A stretch of DNA of 31,069 bases from Bacteroidaceae bacterium (lineage in GTDB: Bacteria > Bacteroidota > Bacteroidia > Bacteroidales > Bacteroidaceae): the NCBI GenBank assembly GCA_017633615.1, contig JAGBPB010000108.1, positions 1 to 31,069 of the forward strand, in the 5' to 3' direction. A program made the translations under genes and the position numbers. Shown in pieces: positions 22,542 to 31,069 of the stretch. The notes below the pieces were generated by a model that saw only the letters and a list, made by a program, of their open reading frames with translations, was not told the DNA's origin and made no database searches. How positions within the stretch are numbered: position 1 is the first letter of the stretch; every line of letters begins with the position of its first letter.

Positions 22542-23621
22542 ATGGATAGAGAAGCAGTTCTTATACTTGAAGACGGAACCCGTTACAAAGGACGCTCGTT
22601 CGGATATGAAAAATCCGTATCGGGCGAACTTGTGTTCTATACGGCTATGACCGGATACCCGGAGAGTTTGAGTGACCCGTCATACAAAGGGCAGATCCAG
22701 GTACCTACATTTCCGTTGATAGGCAATTACGGTGTGCCTGGTGACGAGACGGTCAATGGTATATCAAAGTTTTATGAGTCGGACAGAATACAGTGTTCGG
22801 CTCTTGTCATTGCTCAGTATTCGGCGGAATACAGTCATTGGGACTCAGCCAAGAGTCTGGGTGAATGGCTTAAGAAATGGCAGGTGCCAGGTATATATGG
22901 CATTGATACAAGGGCACTTACCAAGCGTCTGCGTGAGAAAGGCGCAATGCTGGGCAAGATAGTGTTCGGTGATGAGGATGTTCCGTTCTATGACCCCAAC
23001 AAGGATAATCTGGTGGCACAGGTTTCATGCCCGGAGATAAAGCACTACGGTAACGGTAAATACAAGGTTCTGATGGTGGATTGCGGAATGAAGAACAACA
23101 TTCTGCGTTGTCTGCTTGACTATGACGTTCAGATCAAGCGTGTGCCTTGGGATTATGACTTCAGTAATGAGGATTATGACGGCCTGTTCATCTCAAACGG
23201 CCCCGGTGATCCGGCCATGTGCGGAGTTACTGTAGAGCATATCCGCGAGGCTTTGAAGCAGGACCGCCCCATAATGGGTATATGCTTGGGTAACCAGTTG
23301 CTTGCTCTTGCTGCAGGCGCCAAGACCTACAAGCTCAAATACGGTCACCGCGGTCACAACCAGACTGTACGCATTCCCGGCACTCACAAGTGCTTTGTGA
23401 CATCACAGAACCATGGTTTTGCCATTGATGACAACACACTGCCAGCTGACTGGGAGCGTATGTTTGAGAATCTGAACGACGGCACCAATGAGGGCATAAA
23501 GCACAAGAGCAAGCCTTTCTTCTCAACCCAGTTCCATCCTGAGGCATCGAGCGGACCTACCGATACAGGTAATCTGTTTGGTGTGTTTGTGGAAAACATG
23601 AAACAATACTCTAAGAAATGA
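22542..23621 (+). CDS. carA: Carbamoyl-phosphate synthase, small (glutaminase) subunit
   Basis: 359 aa. It hydrolyses Gln and channels ammonia to CarB for carbamoyl phosphate, the precursor of pyrimidines and Arg. The N-terminal half has ILEDGTRYKGRSFGYEKSV and TAMTGYPESLSDPSYKGQ. The C-terminal class I amidotransferase triad is Cys248 (GICLGNQLLALAAGA), His332 and Glu334 (QFHPEAS). Length is typical. It lies 9 nt after dapL and 4 nt before carB. It is the only class I amidotransferase in the cluster; the others (AsnB, GltB, GlmS, PurF) use an N-terminal Cys. Confidence 0.97.
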   Translation: MDREAVLILEDGTRYKGRSFGYEKSVSGELVFYTAMTGYPESLSDPSYKGQIQVPTFPLIGNYGVPGDETVNGISKFYESDRIQCSALVIAQYSAEYSHWDSAKSLGEWLKKWQVPGIYGIDTRALTKRLREKGAMLGKIVFGDEDVPFYDPNKDNLVAQVSCPEIKHYGNGKYKVLMVDCGMKNNILRCLLDYDVQIKRVPWDYDFSNEDYDGLFISNGPGDPAMCGVTVEHIREALKQDRPIMGICLGNQLLALAAGAKTYKLKYGHRGHNQTVRIPGTHKCFVTSQNHGFAIDDNTLPADWERMFENLNDGTNEGIKHKSKPFFSTQFHPEASSGPTDTGNLFGVFVENMKQYSKK

Positions 23622-23625
23622 TGCT

Positions 23626-26600
23626 ATGGAAGATGTGAAGAGAGTACTTGTGCTCGGTTCAGGAGCACTCAAGATAGGTCAGTCCGGTGAGTTTGACTAT
23701 TCCGGATCACAGGCCCTCAAGGCACTGCGTGAGGACGGCAAGTTCACAATACTTATAAACCCCAATGTGGCCACAGTCCAGACATCCGAGGGCGTGGCCG
23801 ATGCCATATATTATCTGCCCATCACTCCCGCATTCGTGGAGAAGGTTATCCGGAAGGAGCATCCGGACGGTATAATGCTTGCATTCGGCGGTCAGACAGC
23901 CCTGAACTGCGGTGTTGAACTCTATAAGAGCGGAATCCTTGAGAAATACGGCATAAGGGTGCTGGGAACTCCCGTTCAGGCTATAATAAACACTGAGGAC
24001 CGTGAACTGTTTGCCGATATGATGCGCTCCATAGGTGTAAAGACACCGCGCAGTGAGGCTGTAAACAACATGGAGGAGGCCCTTAAGGTGGTCAAGGAGA
24101 TAGGTTATCCCGTTATCGTTCGTGCTGCCTATACACTAGGCGGCCTTGGGTCAGGATTCTGCTCCAATGATGAGGAACTCAAGAAAGTGGCTGCATCGGC
24201 ATTCTCATATTCTCCGCAGATTCTTGTTGAGGAGTCACTCAAGGGCTGGAAAGAGATTGAATATGAGGTGGTGCGTGACCGTTATGACAACTGCATCACG
24301 GTCTGCAACATGGAGAACTTTGACCCGCTGGGCATTCATACCGGTGAGAGCGTGGTTGTGGCTCCGTCACAGACACTCAGCGACCATGAGTATCATAAAC
24401 TGCGCCGCATAGCAATAGACATTATACGTCACGTGGGTATAGTGGGAGAGTGTAACGTACAGTATGCCCTTGACCCCAACTCTGATGATTACCGCGTGAT
24501 TGAGGTCAATGCCCGTCTGAGCCGTTCATCGGCTCTGGCATCAAAGGCTACGGGTTATCCGCTGGCTTTTGTGGCTGCAAAACTGGGCTTGGGATATGGA
24601 TTGGATGAGATTCCAAACTCTGTTACCAAGGTTACATCGGCCTGCTTTGAACCGGCTCTTGACTATGTGGTGTGCAAGATTCCGCGTTGGGACCTGGGTA
24701 AGTTTGAGGGCGTATCCCGCCTGATAGGCTCCAGCATGAAGTCTGTGGGTGAGATCATGTCAATAGGCCGTACCTTTGAGGAGGCTATCCAGAAAGGTAT
24801 GCGTATGATTGGCCAGGGATTGCACGGATTTGTATGCAACAACATAAAGGTTCCTGATATTGAGGCTGAACTTTGCAATCCTACAGACCATCGTCTGCCG
24901 GCCATTGAGCAGGCTTTTGCTCAGGGTTATACCGTTGACAGGCTGCATGAACTGACCAAGATTGACAAGTGGTTCCTGTGCCGTCTGGCCAACATTCACA
25001 ATATCAAGGAGCAGTTGGCAGCTGCAGGAGACCTCAGGAAGGTAAGTGAGGAGTTACTGCATGAGGCCAAGTGCATGGGATTCAGTGACTATCAGATTGG
25101 TAAGATAGTCATACCTGGTGACAATATGAATCCGCATGAGAAACAGGCTGCTGTACGCAAGTACCGCAAGGGCCTGGGTATCCTGCCGGTTGTAAAGCAG
25201 ATAGACACGCTGGCAGGTGAGTATCCCGCCTTTACCAACTATCTGTATCTGACATATAACGGATCAGAGAATGATGTTGAGTTTGAGCAGGACGGCAAAT
25301 CCGTGATTGTTCTGGGTAGCGGTGCTTACCGAATAGGTTCAAGCGTTGAGTTTGACTGGTGCGGTGTGGCTGCCGTAAAGAAGATCCAGGAGATGGGTTA
25401 CCGCTCAGTGATGATAAACTACAACCCTGAGACCGTAAGTACTGACTACGATACATGTGACCGTCTGTTCTTTGATGAACTGACTCTGGAGCGTGTACTT
25501 GATATATGTGACCTGGAGGCTCCCAAGGGCGTTATAGTATCAACCGGCGGACAGATTCCAAACAACCTGGCACTGCTGCTTGACCATGAGGGCGTGAACA
25601 TTCTGGGTACATCGGCTAAGTCAATCGATATGGCTGAGGACCGTCAGAAGTTTTCTGAGATGTGTGACTCTCTGGGTATTGACCAGCCGCGCTGGAAGGA
25701 GCTTACCAGCATGGATGACATCTGGAGTTTTGTCGATGAGGTGGGCCTGCCTGTGCTGATACGTCCTTCATACGTGCTCTCTGGTGCTGCAATGCGCGTG
25801 GTAAGTGACCGTGCCGAGCTTGAGACCGCCCTGAACAATGCCGCTGTGGTAAGCCAGGAGCATCCCGTTGTGGTGACCGAGTTCCTGCAGCGCGCCAAGG
25901 AGGTAGAGATTGATGCCGTGGCTCAGAACGGTGTCATCAAGTGCTACGCCATCAGTGAGCACATTGAGTTTGCAGGCGTCCATTCCGGTGACGCTACCGT
26001 GGTATTCCCGGCTCAGAAACTCTACTACGAGACCATCCGTCAGATCAAGAAGATATCAAAGAAGATTGCAGGTGCCCTGAACATCTCTGGCCCCTTTAAC
26101 ATTCAGTTCCTGGCCAAGGAGAACAGCATCAAGGTTATAGAATGCAACCTTCGTGCATCACGTTCGTTCCCGTTCGTGAGCAAGATCACCAAGTTCAACT
26201 TCATAGGCATGGCTACTGAGATAATGCTGGGCAAGGAGGTAGAGCCGTTTGGTAAGACGTTTGCCGATATCGACTATGTGGGTGTAAAGTGCTCACAGTT
26301 CTCATTTGCACGTCTGCTCAAGGCTGATCCCATACTGGGTGTTGATATGGCATCGACAGGTGAGGTTGCCTGCATAGGTGACAACTACCATGAGGCTCTG
26401 CTCAAGAGTATGATATCGGTAGGCACACGCGTTCCTTCAAAGGAGAAGGGTATACTGCTCTCATCGGGCCCGACAAAGTCCAAGATTGACCTGCTGGATG
26501 CTGCACGCATACTCAGTGATTACGGCTATAACCTTTACGCCACCAGCGGTACCGCCAAGTTCCTTGAGGAGAACGGCATAACCGTCAAGGAGGTTCTCCA

Positions 26601-26850
26601 CTGGCCGGATTCCGATGAGAAACCCAACGTTATTGACTATATGCGCGGCGGTAAGATAGATCTGGCCATCAACATCCCCAAGAACAACACTGCACGTGAG
26701 CTTCAGAACGGATATCAGATCAGGCGTACAGCCGTAGACTTCAACATTCCGCTCATCACCAATGCACGTCAGGCAAGCGCATTCATCTATGCGTTCTGCA
26801 AGATAGGTGTGGACGGATTGGCAATAAAGAGAATTGATGAATACGTATAA
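23626..26850 (+). CDS. carB: Carbamoyl-phosphate synthase, large subunit
   Basis: 1074 aa. It phosphorylates bicarbonate, combines it with ammonia from CarA, and phosphorylates the resulting carbamate. Two homologous ATP-grasp halves are visible. The first starts VLVLGSGALKIGQSGEFDYS and carries EVNARLSRSSALASKATGYP. The second starts VIVLGSGAYRIGSSVEFDW and carries ECNLRASRSFPFVSK. The C-terminal ~140 residues form the MGS-like allosteric domain (GILLSSGPTKSKIDLLDAARIL onward), where UMP/IMP/ornithine usually act. Length matches bacterial CarB. It is followed after 20 nt by glmS. Confidence 0.97.
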   Translation: MEDVKRVLVLGSGALKIGQSGEFDYSGSQALKALREDGKFTILINPNVATVQTSEGVADAIYYLPITPAFVEKVIRKEHPDGIMLAFGGQTALNCGVELYKSGILEKYGIRVLGTPVQAIINTEDRELFADMMRSIGVKTPRSEAVNNMEEALKVVKEIGYPVIVRAAYTLGGLGSGFCSNDEELKKVAASAFSYSPQILVEESLKGWKEIEYEVVRDRYDNCITVCNMENFDPLGIHTGESVVVAPSQTLSDHEYHKLRRIAIDIIRHVGIVGECNVQYALDPNSDDYRVIEVNARLSRSSALASKATGYPLAFVAAKLGLGYGLDEIPNSVTKVTSACFEPALDYVVCKIPRWDLGKFEGVSRLIGSSMKSVGEIMSIGRTFEEAIQKGMRMIGQGLHGFVCNNIKVPDIEAELCNPTDHRLPAIEQAFAQGYTVDRLHELTKIDKWFLCRLANIHNIKEQLAAAGDLRKVSEELLHEAKCMGFSDYQIGKIVIPGDNMNPHEKQAAVRKYRKGLGILPVVKQIDTLAGEYPAFTNYLYLTYNGSENDVEFEQDGKSVIVLGSGAYRIGSSVEFDWCGVAAVKKIQEMGYRSVMINYNPETVSTDYDTCDRLFFDELTLERVLDICDLEAPKGVIVSTGGQIPNNLALLLDHEGVNILGTSAKSIDMAEDRQKFSEMCDSLGIDQPRWKELTSMDDIWSFVDEVGLPVLIRPSYVLSGAAMRVVSDRAELETALNNAAVVSQEHPVVVTEFLQRAKEVEIDAVAQNGVIKCYAISEHIEFAGVHSGDATVVFPAQKLYYETIRQIKKISKKIAGALNISGPFNIQFLAKENSIKVIECNLRASRSFPFVSKITKFNFIGMATEIMLGKEVEPFGKTFADIDYVGVKCSQFSFARLLKADPILGVDMASTGEVACIGDNYHEALLKSMISVGTRVPSKEKGILLSSGPTKSKIDLLDAARILSDYGYNLYATSGTAKFLEENGITVKEVLHWPDSDEKPNVIDYMRGGKIDLAINIPKNNTARELQNGYQIRRTAVDFNIPLITNARQASAFIYAFCKIGVDGLAIKRIDEYV

Positions 26851-26870
26851 AAAATAAAAGGATTATAACT

Positions 26871-28715
26871 ATGTGTGGAATAGTAGGTTATATAGGCAAA
26901 CGTGAAGCGTATCCCATACTTGTGAAAGGTCTTTCCAGGCTGGAGTACCGCGGATATGACAGTGCTGGTGTGGCACTTATAAATGATGACGGAAACCTGG
27001 TCATTTACAAGACCAAGGGTAAGGTGGCGGATCTGGAACGTGCCGTTGAGGGCAAGAACCTGAGCGGTAATGTAGGTATTGCCCATACCCGTTGGGCTAC
27101 TCATGGTGAGCCGAATGATGTCAATGCGCATCCGCACTTTTCAGAATCAGGTAACCTGGCGCTTATTCACAACGGTATAATTGAGAACTACCGTTCACTT
27201 AAGACTGAGCTCCAGAATCAGGGTTATCACTTTAAAAGTGAGACAGATACTGAGGTTGTAATACAGCTTATCCAGTATATTATGGACAGTCATTCCATTA
27301 CGCTTGAGGAGGCTGTTCCGTTGGCTCTCAACAGCGTGATAGGTGCGTATGCCATAGTGATAGTTGATAAGACTCGGCCAGACCGTATGATTGCGGCGCG
27401 TAAGGGCAGTCCGCTTATAATAGGTGTGGGCGATGATGAGTTCCTGATAGGCTCTGATGCAACTCCTATTGTGGAATATACAGACCAGGTAGTCTATCTG
27501 GGCGAGGAGCAGATTGCTTTCATTGAACGTGGTAAGGAACTTAAGATCACAGATCTGCGCAGCGTGGAGCAGACTCCTGTGGTAAAGAAACTGGAGCTCA
27601 ACCTGAGCCAGATAGAGAAAGGTGGATTCCCGCACTTCATGCTTAAGGAGATTCATGAGCAGCCGGATACATGCAAAACCGTTATGAACGGTCGTCTTCA
27701 TCCGGAATTGGGAATAGTCAAACTGTCAGGTGTGATTGACCACAGGAACAGGCTTCTGGCTGCTCGCCGAATCATTATTTGCGCCTGCGGTACATCATGG
27801 CATGCAGCGCTCATTGGAAAGTACCTGATTGAGGATTTGACCCGCATCCCTGTTGAGGTGGAGTATTCATCGGAGTTCCGTTATCGTAATCCTGTGATAT
27901 TCCCTGATGACGTGGTGATAGCAATTTCACAGTCAGGTGAGACTGCCGACACCCTGGCTGCCATGCAGCAGGCCAAGGCATCGGGCGCGTTCCTGTTCGG
28001 TATATGCAATGTGGTGGGCTCATCAATAGCCCGTGCCGCTGATACAGGCTGCTATACACATGCCGGCCCTGAGATAGGTGTGGCATCAACCAAGGCATTT
28101 ACGGCACAAGTGGAGACGTTGCTGCTCCTGGCATTGAATATTGCCCAGGAGAAAGGTACCGTATCTCCTGAACAGCGTCAGCGTATCATAGCTGAATTGC
28201 CTAATATTCCAGGCAAAATAGAGAAGATTCTTAAGCATGACAAAGATATTGCTGAGCTTGCCAAGACGTTTACCTACGCACACAATTTCATATACCTGGG
28301 TCGCGGATACAACTATCCTATTGCTTTGGAGGGTGCTCTTAAGCTCAAGGAGATATCATACATTCATGCAGAAGGTTATCCCGCAGCAGAGATGAAACAC
28401 GGTCCTATAGCCCTTATTGATGAGGAGATGCCGGTTGTGGTCATAGCCCCCAAACGTGGTCACTATGACAAGATCCTGAGCAATATACAAGAGGTCAAGG
28501 CACGTAAGGGTAAGGTAATCAGCATTGTGACTGAAGGCGATAAGGATGTGCGCAACATATCGGATTACTATTTTGAGATTCCCGATACAGAGGAGTGCCT
28601 GGTGCCGCTGCTGACAGTGATTCCTTTGCAGCTGCTGGCATACCATGTGGCTATTGCCAAGGGACGTGATGTGGATCAGCCGCGTAACCTGGCCAAGTCA
28701 GTAACAGTTGAATAG
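26871..28715 (+). CDS. glmS: Glutamine-fructose-6-phosphate aminotransferase
   Basis: 614 aa. It makes glucosamine-6-phosphate from fructose-6-P and Gln, the entry to UDP-GlcNAc, peptidoglycan and LPS. Class II glutaminase: Cys2 (MCGIVGYIG), EYRGYDSAG, TRWATHGEPNDVNAHPH and HNGIIENY. Two SIS isomerase domains follow (ICACGTSWHAALIGKY, SQSGETADTLAAM, GRGYNYPIALEGALKLKEISYIHAEGY). The end AKSVTVE is canonical. The 20-nt upstream gap from carB has no room for a glmS ribozyme. The gap to purF is 3 nt. Confidence 0.97.
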   Translation: MCGIVGYIGKREAYPILVKGLSRLEYRGYDSAGVALINDDGNLVIYKTKGKVADLERAVEGKNLSGNVGIAHTRWATHGEPNDVNAHPHFSESGNLALIHNGIIENYRSLKTELQNQGYHFKSETDTEVVIQLIQYIMDSHSITLEEAVPLALNSVIGAYAIVIVDKTRPDRMIAARKGSPLIIGVGDDEFLIGSDATPIVEYTDQVVYLGEEQIAFIERGKELKITDLRSVEQTPVVKKLELNLSQIEKGGFPHFMLKEIHEQPDTCKTVMNGRLHPELGIVKLSGVIDHRNRLLAARRIIICACGTSWHAALIGKYLIEDLTRIPVEVEYSSEFRYRNPVIFPDDVVIAISQSGETADTLAAMQQAKASGAFLFGICNVVGSSIARAADTGCYTHAGPEIGVASTKAFTAQVETLLLLALNIAQEKGTVSPEQRQRIIAELPNIPGKIEKILKHDKDIAELAKTFTYAHNFIYLGRGYNYPIALEGALKLKEISYIHAEGYPAAEMKHGPIALIDEEMPVVVIAPKRGHYDKILSNIQEVKARKGKVISIVTEGDKDVRNISDYYFEIPDTEECLVPLLTVIPLQLLAYHVAIAKGRDVDQPRNLAKSVTVE

Positions 28716-28718
28716 TAT

Positions 28719-30125
28719 ATGGAAGAGATACATCACGAATGTGGGGTGTTTGGTATATACGGTGTGGAGAATGCCGCACAGTATGCCTATTATGCACTAC
28801 ACAGCTTGCAGCATCGCGGTCAGCAGGGTTGCGGTATTGTAAGTTCCGATGAGCAGGGTATGCACCTGCACAAAGGGGCCGGTCTGGTGATTGAGATATT
28901 CGGTAAGAATCATTTGGATGAACTTACCGGGAACATTGCCATAGGTCACGTGCGTTATCCCACAACCAATGTAGGCGGCATGGAGAATATCCAGCCGTTT
29001 ACGTTCCATCATTATACCGGCGATTTTGCCATAGCCCATAACGGTAACATTATAAACTCCAAGGAGCTGCGCCTGTATCTGGAGCGCAGGGGCAGCCTGC
29101 TGCAGACCACATCTGACAGCGAGCTGTTTGCCCATCTTATCAAAAAGGATCCCAGTGAGGAAGACAGGATAGTAAATCTGATAAATGCCCTGAATATGAT
29201 TGAGGGTGCTTTCTCATTGGTTATAATGACTCCTAACAGGATATATGCCTGCCGTGACAAATACGGGTTCCATCCGCTTTCAATAGCCAAACTGGGCAAC
29301 GGTTACGTGGTGGCAAGTGAGACATGCGCCTTTGATGCGATAGGAGCAGAATTCATCCGTGACGTTAATCCCGGTGAGATTATTTCAATAGATCATCACG
29401 GTATAAGGTCAAATGATTACTCCAAACTGAAAAGTCACCGTATGTGCGTAATGGAGTATATCTATTTTTCACGTCCGGACAGCGATATTGAGGGATGTAA
29501 TGTCCACTCGTTCCGCAAGCTCTCAGGACGTCTGCTCTATGAGGAGCATCCTGTTGATGCCGATATAGTGGTAGGTGTGCCAGATTCCAGTCTGAGCGCC
29601 GCTATGGGTTACGCTGAGGCCAGTGGCATACCGTATGAGATGGGACTGCTCAAGAGCAAGTATGTGGGGCGTACATTCATTCAGCCCGAACAGGAATTGC
29701 GTGACAAGGGTGTAAAGATGAAACTATCACCTGTGCGCAGTATCGTAAACGGCAAGCGTGTCATACTTATTGATGATTCAATTGTACGAGGAACCACTTC
29801 ACGGCAGATTGTTAGGATGCTTCGCGAGGCCGGAGCTACTGAGGTGCACGTATGCATAGCCAGTCCAAAATATTCTTATCCCTGTTATTATGGTGTTGAT
29901 ACCGGCACATATGAGGAACTGATAGGCTCCAGTCATACCGTTGATGAGATACGTGAATATATTGAGGCGGATTCATTGTACTATCTGTCGCTAGAGGCGT
30001 TGTACAAAGCTTCAGGCCGAGATATGGGCCGATGCGAACTCTGCACAGCATGCTTCAACGGCGATTATCCTACAAACCTCTACAATTTTTCTGATGAAAA
30101 GCAGCGTCATGACGGCTGTTCATAA
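28719..30125 (+). CDS. purF: Amidophosphoribosyltransferase
   Basis: 468 aa. It forms phosphoribosylamine from PRPP and Gln, the first committed step of purine synthesis. The N-terminal nucleophile is Cys8 (EECGVFG equivalent, IHHECGVFGIYG), so a 7-residue propeptide is expected. The glutaminase block reads GHVRYPTTNVGG, with Pro where many homologues have Ser or Ala. The PRPP loop is VILIDDSIVRGTTS (residues 348-361). Cysteines fitting a 4Fe-4S cluster are C243, C389 and the C439/C442/C445 group (CELCTAC), as in the Bacillus-type enzyme. It is the last gene of the tight cluster. A second PurF paralogue elsewhere in the genome cannot be excluded. Confidence 0.92.
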   Translation: MEEIHHECGVFGIYGVENAAQYAYYALHSLQHRGQQGCGIVSSDEQGMHLHKGAGLVIEIFGKNHLDELTGNIAIGHVRYPTTNVGGMENIQPFTFHHYTGDFAIAHNGNIINSKELRLYLERRGSLLQTTSDSELFAHLIKKDPSEEDRIVNLINALNMIEGAFSLVIMTPNRIYACRDKYGFHPLSIAKLGNGYVVASETCAFDAIGAEFIRDVNPGEIISIDHHGIRSNDYSKLKSHRMCVMEYIYFSRPDSDIEGCNVHSFRKLSGRLLYEEHPVDADIVVGVPDSSLSAAMGYAEASGIPYEMGLLKSKYVGRTFIQPEQELRDKGVKMKLSPVRSIVNGKRVILIDDSIVRGTTSRQIVRMLREAGATEVHVCIASPKYSYPCYYGVDTGTYEELIGSSHTVDEIREYIEADSLYYLSLEALYKASGRDMGRCELCTACFNGDYPTNLYNFSDEKQRHDGCS

Positions 30126-30127
30126 GT

Positions 30128-30162
30128 AATTGGGAATTGGGAGTTGAGAATTGGGATTTGGA
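30128..30162 (+). repeat. Heptanucleotide tandem repeat (AATTGGG, about 5 units)
   Basis: Five 7-nt units: AATTGGG (30128), AATTGGG (30135), AGTTGAG (30142), AATTGGG (30149), ATTTGGA (30156). It starts 3 nt after the purF stop and overlaps the putative -33 region of the FNT promoter. Confidence 0.8.
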
Positions 30163-30173
30163 AACTACCTTTG
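30143..30173 (+). promoter_or_regulatory. Candidate promoter for FNT gene
   Basis: TACCTTTG (30166-30173) matches TAnnTTTG, with GTTG (30143-30146) 19 nt upstream. The predicted start is near 30180, about 12 nt before the ATG at 30192. The -33 element lies in the heptamer repeat. Confidence 0.55.
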
Positions 30174-30191
30174 TACCATATTTAATTGAAT

Positions 30192-30800
30192 ATGGGAAAG
30201 TTCAGTACAATTATCAAGTCTTCAATTCTTGCAGGAATCTGCATTGGTATAGCGGGGTTCGGTTTTTTGGCTTTGGGCGGAGTGGTAGGTGCCGTCATGT
30301 TCGCTTTCGGACTGATAACCGTAGTTTGCTACAAGCTTAAGCTTTACACCGGTACGGCCGGTTTCATTGAGAAAGGGCAGGTGGGTGATCTGCTCCTCAT
30401 TCTTATAGGCAATATCATAGGATGTCTGTTGGTGTCAATGCTGGCCAGAGTGTCACCTATGGAGCTTCAGGCTGCAGCCCAGAAGATCCTGGCCGGACGT
30501 CTTGCCATTGGTCCTGTACGTGCTGGTCTGCTTGCCATAGGTTGCGGATTCCTGATGACTACAGCTGTCACGTTTGCACGCCGTAACCAGTGGCTGCCGC
30601 TGCTGTTTGCTGTCCCCATGTTCATACTCTGCGGTTTTCCGCACTGCATTGCCGATGCTTTCTATTATCTTACGGTTCCCTTCAGTTTCATAAAGGAGAA
30701 TATCTGGGATGTCCTGCTCCTTTATGTATGCCTGGTCATAGGCAATTTCATAGGTTGCAACCTGTACCGCTTCATAATGATAGGGGAGGAAAAGGTATAA
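30192..30800 (+). CDS. Formate/nitrite transporter (FNT) family channel, short form
   Basis: 202 aa from the ATG at 30192; an alternative TTG at 30186 adds two residues. Six hydrophobic segments are visible (about 10-30, 31-52, 66-89, 108-130, 133-160, 170-195). LYTGTAGF (51-58) corresponds to the omega-loop region of FNT channels. GFPHCIADAFYY carries His151, the conserved pore histidine. The family moves small monovalent anions such as formate, nitrite, lactate or hydrosulfide. This version is shorter than FocA/NirC-type proteins (about 270-285 aa). The substrate cannot be deduced. A separate promoter suggests regulation apart from purF, and a terminator follows. Confidence 0.82.
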   Translation: MGKFSTIIKSSILAGICIGIAGFGFLALGGVVGAVMFAFGLITVVCYKLKLYTGTAGFIEKGQVGDLLLILIGNIIGCLLVSMLARVSPMELQAAAQKILAGRLAIGPVRAGLLAIGCGFLMTTAVTFARRNQWLPLLFAVPMFILCGFPHCIADAFYYLTVPFSFIKENIWDVLLLYVCLVIGNFIGCNLYRFIMIGEEKV

Positions 30801-30806
30801 AACGAA

Positions 30807-30845
30807 ACAGCCTGACCTCATCGGCCAGGCTGTCTCGTCCTTTTA
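30807..30845 (+). terminator. Intrinsic terminator after FNT gene
   Basis: ACAGCCTGACC (30807-30817) pairs with GGCCAGGCTGT (30823-30833) with one mismatch, followed by CTCGTCCTTTT. It lies 6 nt past the stop and is placed between convergent genes. Confidence 0.85.
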
Positions 30846-30879
30846 ACCCTAAACTTTTATGAAAATCTTATATTGTGAT

Positions 30880-31069
30880 TTACTTTGCTATACGAGCGTT
30901 GATGTATTCCATCGGGATGCTGTTGATGGCAACCTCATTCTGAGCGGTAACCAGTACTGTGCTGAACTTCTCAGTGTACTCATCCTTGAGGTCCTCAATC
31001 ATGGCGGTCTTGCCATCCTCGTTCAGATTCTCGGCGCGGCATACATTCTCAATGTCTGAGAGCATCTTC
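30880..31069 (-). CDS. Unidentified protein, C-terminal fragment (gene continues past window)
   Basis: The minus-strand frame is open to the window edge, so this is only the last ~62 residues. The Met at 31065 is probably internal. The visible part is highly charged and helical (DIENVCRAENLNEDGKTAMIE, KDEYTEKFSTVLVTAQNEVA), ending SIPMEYINARIAK before TAA. No family was recognised. Its 3' end faces the FNT terminator, and about 80 nt separate the two convergent genes. Confidence 0.6.
   Translation of the reverse strand, partial: KMLSDIENVCRAENLNEDGKTAMIEDLKDEYTEKFSTVLVTAQNEVAINSIPMEYINARIAK

Noticed and set aside
26851..26870. Possible glmS ribozyme upstream of glmS
   Set aside because: Only 20 nt separate carB and glmS, too short for the ribozyme, which is mainly found in Firmicutes.

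Overview
The window looks like chromosomal DNA from a Bacteroidales bacterium, probably a gut or rumen Prevotella/Bacteroides-type organism. The evidence is mixed. Several families are typical of the order: a fimbrillin-like/FISUMP lipoprotein, a DUF3244 secreted protein, a TPR-membrane-HTH regulator, type III glutamine synthetase and the DapL route to lysine/peptidoglycan. Starts lack Shine-Dalgarno sequences and have A-rich upstream sequence. Several promoters match the Bacteroidetes -7 box TAnnTTTG. I saw no tRNA, rRNA, IS element or CRISPR array.

Layout. Positions 1-1519 hold the 3' part of a surface lipoprotein gene, closed by a strong terminator. Positions 1678-3928 are a three-gene overlapping operon: an HPr-kinase-like serine kinase, an S24/S26 signal-peptidase-like protein and a BASS-family transporter. 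Positions 4002-8254 are on the minus strand. They comprise a lipocalin-like lipoprotein, a LolA-like periplasmic protein, a 45-codon exported-peptide ORF at 5463-5600, a 90-aa lipoprotein, a DUF3244 protein, and a periplasmic-TPR/transmembrane/LuxR-like HTH regulator. Positions 8408-9778 (minus) encode a GH10 xylanase lipoprotein whose catalytic domain is interrupted by about 70 residues of Gly/Gln/Pro repeat.

From about 10,020 to 30,125 on the plus strand lies a glutamine-economy region: asnB, type III glutamine synthetase, gltB, gltD, dapF, dapL, carA, carB, glmS and purF, then an FNT-family channel. Glutamine synthetase and glutamate synthase make Gln and Glu. AsnB, CarAB, GlmS and PurF spend the Gln amide on Asn, carbamoyl phosphate, glucosamine-6-P and phosphoribosylamine. 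Genes gltB to purF are spaced by 1-21 nt and look like one transcript of about 15.5 kb.

The most interesting element is in front of asnB. A 35-codon leader ORF (10075-10182) carries 14 consecutive Asn or Gln codons, followed by an intrinsic terminator (10212-10243). The end of the leader ORF contains an 8-nt segment complementary to the terminator's 5' arm. This is the geometry of ribosome-mediated attenuation sensing charged tRNA-Asn/tRNA-Gln. A similar but less obvious arrangement precedes glutamine synthetase (leader ORF 12120-12227, terminator 12263-12290). The second candidate system is the minus-strand locus 5463-8254, where a TPR sensor-regulator sits beside three small exported proteins or peptides. 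All assignments come from reading the sequence; no database search was run.
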